Shown: piece after piece, positions 36,780 to 47,266 of the stretch | Layout of the letters: each line of letters begins with the position of its first letter | Numbering within the stretch: position 1 is the first letter of the stretch | From: Eutreptiella sp. 'Long Island Sound 2002' | Taxonomy: Eukaryota; Euglenozoa; Euglenophyceae; Eutreptiales; Eutreptiaceae | DNA: 64,000 nucleotides | Assembly: GCA_964036045.1 (NCBI GenBank) | Contig: CAXIWF010000081.1 | Location: 1 to 64,000, forward strand | Direction of reading: 5' to 3' | Position numbers and translations under genes: made by a program | The notes under the pieces: model-generated | Told to the model about the DNA's origin: nothing | What the model saw: only the letters and a program-made list of their open reading frames with translations | Database searches by the model: none

Positions 36780-36830
36780 ACCAGTTTTGAGATATTTGGG
36801 GCGCAAGTTGCAAGGAATAAAGGGATTGGA
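36780..36830 (+). repeat. Internal repeat copy B
   Basis: It contains accagttttgagatat, gggg, ttgcaa and agggattgga, collinear with copy A but with short indels between the elements. It crosses the arbitrary monomer boundary used here. The AATAAA hexamer in ggaataaaggg lies within it and recurs once per monomer. Confidence 0.6.
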
Positions 36831-37535
36831 GAGAAATTCCACCATAGCTGGTCCGGGAGAGTCCGATGCGTGGGAGCACCTGGGCGCCAAAGTGATCGTA
36901 CTGGCTTGTTGGACTTTTTCAGTCACCAAAACATGCAAACTAGCGGAAACAGGCATCGGAAACGTGTTACGCCACTTCTCACGATCGTTTTGAGTATATG
37001 TGAGCCCGTTTTTTGGGCCGTTTAGCATCATTTAAGAGATGAAAACAGAAAACTCCTGAGTTTGGGTGATTTTGAAGATTGGCATGGCCGGAGAAAAAAT
37101 TTTTTTTCGAGGGGGGGGTCCAAAAAATGCGAAAATTTTTTTTCGCATTTTTGGGTACTATTTGACGTGGACTTTGCAATGAAAGCAAAAAAAACGGGGA
37201 TGCGCATACCAGTTTGGAGATATGGGCCTTGCAAAAATTCGGTCCAAGAGGGTTGGAAACTTTGTTTTGCCGTTTTCTCCGTTTTTTTTTTCTCGGCACA
37301 GGGGTGCACCCACACCCACCACCGACCACGTATTGGTGCCAAACCAACCTCAAATATGATTTTTGGGGGTTAGGGACAACATGGCCCCACCAACCGCCCA
37401 AAATTGCAGGGTGGCTTGCCCCCTGGGCAACGGCAAAGGGCCGCACCCCTTGGGACGGGGCTTCCCCGCTTGCCCAAGGGGGCCCCCCTCCGGTCGCATT
37501 GAGCACGTCGTATAGGGGGGTAAACGCCACCAGTT

Positions 37536-40500
37536 TTGAGATATTTGGGGCGCAAGTTGCAAGGAATAAAGGGATTGGAGAGAAATTCCACCATAGCTGG
37601 TCCGGGAGAGTCCGATGCGTGGGAGCACCTGGGCGCCAAAGTGATCGTACTGGCTTGTTGGACTTTTTCAGTCACCAAAACATGCAAACTAGCAGAAACA
37701 GGCATCGGAAACGTGTTACGCCACTTCTCACGATCGTTTTGAGTATATGTGAGCCCGTTTTTTGGGCCGTTTAGCATCATTGAAGAGATGAAAACAGAAA
37801 ACTCCTGAGTTTGGGTGATTTTGAAGATTGGCATGGCCGGAGAAAAATTTTTTTTTCGAGGGGGGGTCCAAAAAATGCGAAAATTTTTTTTCGCATTTTT
37901 GGGTACTATTTGACGTGGACTTTGCAATGAAAGCAAAAAAAACGGGGATGCGCATACCAGTTTGGAGATATGGGCCTTGCAAAAATTCGGTCCATGAGGG
38001 TTGGAAACTTTGTTTTGCCGTTTTCTCCGTTTTTTTTTTCTCGGCACAGGGGTGCACCCACACCCACCACCGACCACGTATTGGTGCCAAACCAACCTCA
38101 AATATGATTTTTGGGGGTTAGGGACAACATGGCCCCACCAACCGCCCAAAATTGCAGGGTGGCTTGCCCCCTGGGCAACGGCAAAGGGCCGCACCCCTTG
38201 GGACGGGGCTTTGCCGCTTGCCCAAGGGGGCCCCCCTCCGGTCGCATTGAGCACGTCGTATAGGGGGGTAAACGCCACCAGTTCTGAGATATTTGGGGCG
38301 CAAGTTGCAAGGAATAAAGGGATTGGAGAGAAATTCCACCATAGCTGGTCCGGGAGAGTCCGATGCGTGGGAGCACCTGGGCGCCAAAGTGATCGTACTG
38401 GCTTGTTGGACTTTTTCAGTCACCAAAACATGCAAACTAGCAGAAAAAGGCATCGGAAACGTGTTACGCCACTTCTCACGATCGTTTTGAGTATATGTGA
38501 GCCCGTTTTTTGGGCCGCTTAGAATCATTTAAGAGGTGAAAACACAAAACTCCTGAGTTTGGGTGATTTTGAAGATTGGCAGAGCCGGAAAAAAATTTTT
38601 TTTTCGAGGGGGGGGTCCAAAAAATGCGAAATTTTTTTTTCGCATTTTTGGGTACTATTTGACGTGGACTTTGCAATGAAAGCAAAAAAAACGGGGATGC
38701 GCATACCAGTTTGGAGATATGGGCCTTGCAAAAATTCGGTCCAAGAGGGTTGGAAACTTTGTTTTGCCGTTTTCTCCGTTTTTTTTTCTCGGCACAGGGG
38801 TGCACCCACAACCACCACCGACCACGTATTGGTGCCAAACCAACCTCAAATATGATTTTTGGGGGTTAGGGACAACATGGCCCCACCAACCGCCCAAAAT
38901 TGCAGGGTGGCTTGCCCCCTGGGCAACGGCAAAGGGCCGCACCCCTTGGGACGGGGCTTCCCCGCTTGCCCAAGGGGGCCCCCCTCCGGTCGCATTGAGC
39001 ACGTCGTATAGGGGGGTAAACGCCACCAGTTTTGAGATATTTGGGGCGCAAGTTGCAAGGAATAAAGGGATTGGAGAGAAATTCCACCATAGCTGGTCCG
39101 GGAGAGTCCGATGCGTGGGAGCACCTGGGCGCCAAAGTGATCGTACTGGCTTGTTGGACTTTTTCAGTCACCAAAACATGCAAACTAGCAGAAACAGGCA
39201 TCGGAAACGTGTTACGCCACTTCTCACGATCGTTTTGAGTATATGTGAGCCCGTTTTTTGGGCCGTTTAGCATCATTTAAGAGATGAAAACAGAAAACTC
39301 CTGAGTTTGGGTGATTTTGAACATTGGCATGGCCGGAGAAAATTTTTTTTTTCGAGGGGGGGGTCCAAAAAATGCGAAATTTTTTTTTCGCATTTTTGGG
39401 TACTATTTGACGTGGACTTTGCAATGAAAGCAAAAAAAACGGGGATGCGCATACCAGTTTGGAGATATGGGCCTTGCAAAAATTCGGTCCAAGAGGGTTG
39501 GAAACTTTGTTTTGCCGTTTTGTCCGTTTTTTTTTTCTCGGCACAGGGGTGCACCCACACCCACCACCGACCACGTATTGGTGCCAAACCAACCCCAAAT
39601 ATGATTTTTGGGGGTTAGGGACAACATGGCCCCACCAACCGCCCAAAATTGCAGGGTGGCTTGCCCCCTGGGCAACGGCAAAGGGCCGCACCCCTTGGGA
39701 CGGGGCTTTGCCGCTTGCCCAAGGGGGCCCCCCTCCGGTCGCATTGAGCACGTCGTATAGGGGGGTAAACGCCACCAGTTTTGAGATATTTGGGGCGCAA
39801 GTTGCAAGGAATAAAGGGATTGGAGAGAAATTCCACCATAGCTGGTCCGGGAGAGTCCGATGCGTGGGAGCACCTGGGCGCCAAAGTGATCGTACTGGCT
39901 TGTTGGACTTTTTCAGTCACCAAAACATGCAAACTAGCGGGAACAGGCATCGGAAACGTGTCACGCCACTTCTCACGATCGTTTTGAGTATATGTGAGCC
40001 CGTTTTTTGGGCCGCTTAGCATCATTTAAGAGATGAAAACAGAAAACTCCTGAGTTTGGGTGATTTTGAAGATTGGCAGAGCCGGAAAAAAATTTTTTTT
40101 TCGAGGGGGGGGTCCAAAAAATGCGATTTTTTTTTTCGCATTTTTGGGTACTATTTGACGTGGACTTTGCAATGAAAGCAAAAAAAACGGGGATGCGCAT
40201 ACCAGTTTGGAGATATGGGCCTTGCAAAAATCCGGTCCAAGAGGGTTGGAAACTTTGTTTTGCCGTTTTCTCCGTTTTTTTTTTCTCGGCACAGGGGTGC
40301 ACCCACACCCACCACCGACCACGTATTGGTGCCAAACCAACCTCAAATATGATTTTTGGGGGTTAGGGACAACATGGCCCCACCAACCGCCCAAAATTGC
40401 AGGGTGGCTTGCCCCCTGGGCAACGGCAAAGGGCCGCACCCCTTGGGACGGGGCTTCCCCGCTTGCCCAAGGGGGCCCCCCTCCGGTCGCATTGAGCACG

Positions 40501-42024
40501 TCGTATAGGGGGGTAAACGCCACCAGTTTTGAGATATTTGGGGCGCAAGTTGCAAGGAATAAAGGGATTGGAGAGAAATTCCACCATAGCTGGTCCGGGA
40601 GAGTCCGATGCGTGGGAGCACCTGGGCGCCAAAGTGATCGTACTGGCTTGTTGGACTTTTTCAGTCACCAAAACATGCAAACTAGCAGAAACAGGCATCG
40701 GAAACGTGTTACGCCACTTCTCACGATCGTTTTGAGTATATGTGAGCCCGTTTTTTGGGCCGTTTAGCATCATTCAAGAGATGAAAACAGAAAAGTCCTG
40801 AGTTTGGGTGATTTTGAACATTGGCATGGCTGGAGAAAAAATTTTTTTTCGAGGGGGGGGTCCAAAAAATGCGAAAATTTTTTTTCGCACTTTTGGGTAC
40901 TATTTGACGTGGACCTCCCAATGAAAGCAAAAAAAACGGGGATGCGCATACCAGTTTGGAGATATGGGCCTTGCAAAAATTCGGTCCAAGAGGGTTGGAA
41001 ACTTTGTTTTGCCGTTTGCTCCGTTTTTTTTTCTCGGCACAGGGGTGCACCCACACCCACCACCGACCACGTATTGGTGCCAAACCAACCTCAAATATGA
41101 TTTTTGGGGGTTAGGGACAACATGGCCCCACCAACCGCCCAAAATTGCAGGGTGGCTTGCCCCCTGGGCAACAGCAAAGGGCCGCACCCCTTGGGACGGG
41201 GCTTCCCCGCTTGCCCAAGGGTGCCCCCCTCCGGTCGCATTGAGCACGTCGTATAGGGGGGTAAACGCCACCAGTTTTGAGATATTTGGGGCGCAAGTTG
41301 CAAGGAATAAAGGGATTGGAGAGAAGTTCCACCATAGCTGGTCCGGGAGAGTCCGATGCGTGGGAGCACCTGGGCGCCAAAGTGATCGTACTGGCTTGTT
41401 GGACTTTTTCAGTCACCAAAACATGCAAACTAGCAAAAACAGGCATCGGAAACGTGTTACGCCACTTCTCACGATCGTTTTGAGTATATGTGAGCCCGTT
41501 TTTTGGGCCGTTTAGCATCATTTAAGAGATGAAAACAGAAAACTCCTGAGTTTGGGTGATTTTGAAGATTGGCATGGCCGGAGAAAAAATTTTTTTTCGA
41601 GGGGGGGGTCCAAAAAATGCGAAAATTTTTTTCGCATTTTTGGGTACTATTTGACGTGGACTTTGCAATGAAAGCAAAAAAAACGGGGATGCGCATACCA
41701 GTTTGGAGATATGGGCCTTGCAAAAATTCGGTCCAAGAGGGTTGGAAACTTTGTTTTGCCGTTTTCTCCGTTTTTTTTTTCTCGGCACAGGGGTGCACCC
41801 ACACCCACCACCGACCACGTATTGGTGCCAAACCAACCTCAAATATGATTTTTGGGGGTTAGGGACAACATGGCCCCACCAACCGCCCAAAATTGCAGGG
41901 TGGCTTGCCCCCTGGGCAACGGCAAAGGGCCGCACCCCTTGGGACGGGGCTTTGCCGCTTGCCCAAGGGGGCCCCCCTCCGGTCGCATTGAGCACGTCGT
42001 ATAGGGGGGTAAACGCCACCAGTT
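37536..42024 (+). repeat. Array block 14: six monomers, second member of the nine-monomer-spaced pair
   Basis: Monomers start at 37536, 38284, 39032, 39781, 40529 and 41277. They match the series in 30800-35288 one for one at a spacing of 6735-6736 bp: G7 run (~37861); gccgcttag with gaggtgaaaac (~38516-38542); gaacattggc (~39319); gtgtcacgcc with gccgcttag; gaacattggc with agggtgcccc; shortened hairpin core. The two blocks also differ at many sites, so this duplication is older than the seven-monomer one to the right. The copy at 40529 is unusually divergent. Confidence 0.8.
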
Positions 42025-45000
42025 TTGAGATATTTGGGGCGCAAGTTGCAAGGAATAAAGGGATTGGAGAGAAATTCCACCATAGCTGGTCCGGGAGAGT
42101 CCGATGCGTGGGAGCACCTGGGCGCCAAAGTGATCGTACTGGCTTGTTGGACTTTTTCAGTCACCAAAACATGCAAACTAGCGGAAACAGGCATCGGAAA
42201 CGTGTTACGCCACTTCTCACGATCGTTTTGAGTATATGTGAGCCCGTTTTTTGGGCCGTTTAGCATCATTTAAGAGATGAAAACAGAAAACTCCTGAGTT
42301 TGGGTGATTTTGAAGATTGGCAGAGCCGGAAAAAAAATTTTTTTTCGAGGGGGGGGTCCAAAAAATGCGAAAATTTTTTTTCGCATTTTTGGGTACTATT
42401 TGACGTGGACTTTGCAATGAAAGCAAAAAAAACGGGGATGCGCATACCAGTTTGGAGATATGGGCCTTGCAAAAATTCGGTCCAAGAGGGTTGGAAACTT
42501 TGTTTTGCCGTTTTCTCCGTTTTTTTTTTCTCGGCACAGGGGTGCACCCACACCCACCACCGACCACGTATTGGTGCCAAACCAACCTCAAATATGATTT
42601 TTGGGGGTTAGGGACAACATGGCCCCACCAACCGCCCAAAATTGCAGGGTGGCTTGCCCCCTCGGCAACGGCAAAGGGCCGCACCGCTTGGGACGGGGCT
42701 TCCCCGCTTGCCCAAGGGGGCCCCCCTCCGGTCGCATTGAGCACGTCGTATAGGGGGGTAAACGCCACCAGTTTTGAGATATTTGGGGCGCAAGTTGCAA
42801 GGAATAAAGGGATTGGAGAGAAATTCCACCATAGCTGGTCCGGGAGAGTCCGATGCGTGGGAGCACCTGGGCGCCAAAGTGATCGTACTGGCTTGTTGGA
42901 CTTTTTCAGTCACCAAAACATGCAAACTAGCAGAAACAGGCATCGGAAACGTGTTACGCCACTTCTCACGATCGTTTTGAGTATATGTGAGCCCGTTTTT
43001 TGGGCCGTTTAGCATCATTTAAGAGATGAAAACAGAAAACTCCTGAGGTTGGGTGATTTTGAAGATTGGCATGGCCGGAGAAAAAAATTTTTTTCGAGGG
43101 GGGGGTCCAAAAAATGCGAAAATTTTTTTCGCATTTTTGGGTACTATTTGACGTGGACTTTGCAATGAAAGCAAAAAAAACGGGGATGCGCATACCAGTT
43201 TGGAGATATGGGCCTTGCAAAAATTCGGTCCAAGAGGGTTGGAAACTTTGTTTTGCCGTTTTCTCCGTTTTTTTTTTTTCTCGGCACAGGGGTGCACCCA
43301 CACCCACCACCGACCACGTATTGGTGCCAAACCAACCTCAAATATGATTTTTGGGGGTTAGGGACAACATGGCCCCACCAACCGCCCAAAATTGCAGGGT
43401 GGCTTGCCCCCTGGGCAACGGCAAAGGGCCGCACCCCTTGGGACGGGGCTTTGCCGCTTGCCCAAGGGGGCCCCCCTCCGGTCGCATTGAGCACGTCGTA
43501 TAGGGGGGTAAACGCCACCAGTTTTGAGATATTTGGGGCGCAAGTTGCAAGGAATAAAGGGATTGGAGAGAAATTCCACCATAGCTGGTCCGGGAGAGTC
43601 CGATGCGTGGGAGCACCTGGGCGCCAAAGTGATCGTACTGGCTTGTTGGACTTTTTCAGTCACCAAAACATGCAAACTAGCGGAAACAGGCATCGGAAAC
43701 GTGTTACGCCACTTCTCACGATCGTTTTGAGTATATGTGAGCCCGTTTTTTGGGCCGTTTAGCATCATTTAAGAGATGAAAACAGAAAACTCCTGAGTTT
43801 GGGTGATTTTGAAGATTGGCAGAGCCGGAAAAAAAATTTTTTTTCGAGGGGGGGGTCCAAAAAATGCGAAAATTTTTTTTCGCATTTTTGGGTACTATTT
43901 GACGTGGACTTTGCAATGAAAGCAAAAAAAACGGGGATGCGCATACCAGTTTGGAGATATGGGCCTTGCAAAAATTCGGTCCAAGAGGGTTGGAAACTTT
44001 GTTTTGCCGTTTTCTCCGTTTTTTTTTTCTCGGCACAGGGGTGCACCCACACCCACCACCGACCACGTATTGGTGCCAAACCAACCTCAAATATGATTTT
44101 TGGGGGTTAGGGACAACATGGCCCCACCAACCGCCCAAAATTGCAGGCTGGCTTGCCCCCTGGGCAACGGCAAAGGGCCGCACCCCTTGGGACGGGGCTT
44201 CCCCGCTTGCCCAAGGGGGCCCCCCTCCGGTCGCATTGAGCACGTCGTATAGGGGGGTAAACGCCACCAGTTTTGAGATATTTGGGGCGCAAGTTGCAAG
44301 GAATAAAGGGATTGGAGAGAAATTCCACCATAGCTGGTCCGGGAGAGTCCGATGCGTGGGAGCACCTGGGCGCCAAAGTGATCGTACTGGCTTGTTGGAC
44401 TTTTTCAGTCACCAAAACATGCAAACTAGCGGAAACAGGCATCGGAAACGTGTTACGCCACTTCTCACGATCGTTTTGAGTATATGTGGGCCCGTTTTTT
44501 GGGCCGTTTAGCATCATTTAAGAGATGAAAACAGAAAACTCCTGAGTTTGGGTGATTTTGAAGATTGGCATGGCCGGAGAAAAAAATTTTTTTTCGAGGG
44601 GGGGGTCCAAAAAATGCGAAAATTTTTTTTCGCATTTTTGGGTACTATTTGACGTGGACTTTGCAATTAAGGCAAAAAAAACGGGGATGCGCATACCAGT
44701 TTGGAGATATGGGCCTTGCAAAAATTCGGTCCAAGAGGGTTGGAAACTTTGTTTTGCCGTTTTCTCCGTTTTTTTTTCTCGGCACAGGGGTGCACCCACA
44801 CCCACCACCGACCACGTATTGGTGCCAAACCAACCTCAAATATGATTTTTGGGGGTTAGGGACAACATGGCCCCACCAACCGCCCAAAATTGCAGGGTGG
44901 CCTGCCCCCTGGGCAACGGCAAAGGGCCGCACCCCTTGGGACGGGGCTTCCCCGCTTGCCCAAGGGGGCCCCCCTCCGGTCGCATTGAGCACGTCGTATA

Positions 45001-47266
45001 GGGGGGTAAACGCCACCAGTTTTGAGATATTTGGGGCGCAAGTTGCAAGGAATAAAGGGATTGGAGAGAAATACCACCATAGCTGGTCCGGGAGAGTCCG
45101 ATGCGTGGGAGCACCTGGGCGCCAAAGTGATCGTACTGGCTTGTTGGACTTTTTCAGTCACCAAAACATGCAAACTAGCAGAAACAGGCATCGGAAACGT
45201 GTTACGCCACTTCTCACGATCGTTTTGAGTATATGTGGGCCCGTTTTTTGGGCCGTTTAGCATCATTTAAGAGATGAAAACAGAAAACTCCTGAGTTTGG
45301 GTGATTTTGAAGATTGGCATGGCCGGAGAAAAAATTTTTTTTCGAGGGGGGGGTCCAAAAAATGCGAAAATTTTTTTTCGCATTTTTGGGTACTATTTGA
45401 CGTGGACTTTGCAATGAAAGCAAAAAAAACGGGGATGCGCATACCAGTTTGGAGATATGGGCCTTGCAAAAATTCGGTCCAAGAGGGTTGGAAACTTTGT
45501 TTTGCCGTTTTCTCCGTTTTTTTTTCTCGGCACAGGGGTGCACCCACACCCACCACCGACCACGTATTGGTGCCAAACCAACCTCAAATATGATTTTTGG
45601 GGGTTAGGGACAACATGGCCCCACCAACCGCCCAAAATTGCAGGGTGGCTTGCCCCCTGGGCAACGGCAAAGGGCCGCACCCCTTGGGACGGGGCTTCCC
45701 CGCTTGCCCAAGGGTGCCCCCCTCCGGTCGCATTGAGCACGTCGTATAGGGGGGTAAACGCCACCAGTTTTGAGATATTTGGGGCGCAAGTTGCAAGGAA
45801 TAAAGGGATTGGAGAGAAATTCCACCATAGCTGGTCCGGGAGAGTCCGATGCGTGGGAGCACCTGGGCGCCAAAGTGATCGTACTGGCTTGTTGGACTTT
45901 TTCAGTCACCAAAACATGCAAACTAGCAGAAACAGGCATCGGAAACGTGTTACGCCACTTCTCACGATCGTTTTGAGTATATGTGAGCCCGTTTTTTGGG
46001 CCGTTTAGCATCATTTAAGAGATGAAAACAGAAAACTCCTGAGTTTGGGTGATTTTGAAGATTGGCATGGCCGGAGAAAAATTTTTTTTTCGAGGGGGGG
46101 GTCCAAAAAATGCGAAAATTTTGTTTCGCATTTTTGGGTACTATTTGACGTGGACTTTGCAATGAAAGCAAAAAAAACGGGGATGCGCATACCAGTTTGG
46201 AGATATGGGCCTTGCAAAAATTCGGTCCAAGAGGGTTGGAAACTTTGTTTTGCCGTTTTCTCCGTTTTTTTTTCTCGGCACAGGGGTGCACCCACACCCA
46301 CCACCGACCACGTATTGGTGCCAAACCAACCTCAAATATGATTTTTGGGGGTTAGGGACAACATGGCCCCACCAACCGCCCAAAATTGCAGGGTGGCTTG
46401 CCCCCTGGGCAACGGCAAAGGGCCGCACCCCTTGGGACGGGGCTTTGCCGCTTGCCCAAGGGGGCCCCCCTCCGGTCGCATTGAGCACCTCGTATAGGGG
46501 GGTAAACGCCACCAGTTTTGAGATATTTGGGGCGCAAGTTGCAAGGAATAAAGGGATTGGAGAGAAATTCCACCATAGCTGGTCCGGGAGAGTCCGATGC
46601 GTGGGAGCACCTGGGCGCCAAAGTGATCGTACTGGCTTGTTGGACTTTTTCAGTCACCAAAACATGCAAACTAGCGGAAACAGGCATCGGAAACGTGTTA
46701 CGCCACTTCTCACCATCGTTTTGAGTATATGTGAGCCCGTTTTTTGGGCCGTTTAGCATCATTTAAGAGATGAAAACAGAAAACTCCTGAGTTTGGGTGA
46801 TTTTGAAGATTGGCATGGCCGGAGAAAAATTTTTTTTTCGAGGGGGGGGTCCAAAAAATGCGAAAATTTTTTTTCGCATTTTTGGGTACTATTTGACGTG
46901 GACTTTGCAATGAAAGCAAAAAAAACGGGGATGCGCATACCAGTTGGGAGATATGGGCCTTGCAAAAATTCGGTCCAAGAGGGTTGGAAACTTTGTTTTG
47001 CCGTTTTCTCCGTTTTTTTTTTCTCGGCACAGGGGTGCACCCACACCCACCACCGACCACGTATTGGTGCCAAACCAACCTCAAATATGATTTTTGGGGG
47101 TTAGGGACAACATGGCCCCACCAACCGCCCAAAATTGCAGGGTGGCTTGCCCCCTGGGCAACGGCAAAGGGCCGCACCCCTTGGGACGGGGCTTTGCCGC
47201 TTGCCCAAGGGGGCCCCCCTCCGGTCGCATTGAGCACGTCGTATAGGGGGGTAAACGCCACCAGTT
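42025..47266 (+). repeat. Seven-monomer higher-order unit, copy 1 (5242 bp)
   Basis: Monomers start at 42025, 42774, 43524, 44273, 45022, 45770 and 46518. Private markers include cctcggcaacgg with gcaccgcttg (~42661-42690), tcctgaggttggg (~43041), gcaggctggc (~44146), gtgggcccg (~44488), caattaaggc (~44666), aaataccacc (~45070), agggtgcccc (~45712), gcacctcgta (~46486), tcaccatcg (~46711) and gttgggag (~46943). All recur 5241-5242 bp downstream in the same order. The shared tract begins soon after ~41.70 kb. Confidence 0.95.

Larger units (their letters stand above)
36038..36786 (+). repeat. Reference satellite monomer (749 bp)
   Basis: Order of landmarks: internal repeat copy B at the start; ACGATCGT palindrome (36232-36239); GCCC/GGGC inverted repeat (36255-36269); A5T9 junction (36345-36358) and G8 run (36362-36369); hairpin (36374-36403); A8 run (36438-36445); internal repeat copy A (36459-36508); T10 run (36533-36542); C-rich stretch (36548-36600); GC-rich palindromic block (36661-36745). 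The same landmarks recur every ~748 bp. There is no rRNA or tRNA-like segment that I can recognise. About 748 bp is close to four times 187 bp, a plausible nucleosome spacing, which is only an inference. Confidence 0.9.
35289..37535 (+). repeat. Array block 13: three near-identical consensus-like monomers
   Basis: Monomers 35289, 36038 and 36787 differ from one another at very few sites: agcggaaac against agcagaaac, gagctcg against gagcccg, and A5T9 against A6T8 at the junction. They are close to the consensus of the array, so 36038-36786 is used here as the reference monomer. Confidence 0.8.

Noticed and set aside
36812-36822. AATAAA polyadenylation-like hexamer on the + strand in each monomer
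   Set aside because: A six-base match is expected by chance at this scale, and there is no gene for it to serve.
37370-38278. Longest open frame, 302 codons on the minus strand
   Set aside because: It arises because a G7 run and tract lengths around 37.86 kb join two frames that end separately in other copies. It is satellite sequence with no recognisable domain and is not kept in neighbouring monomers.
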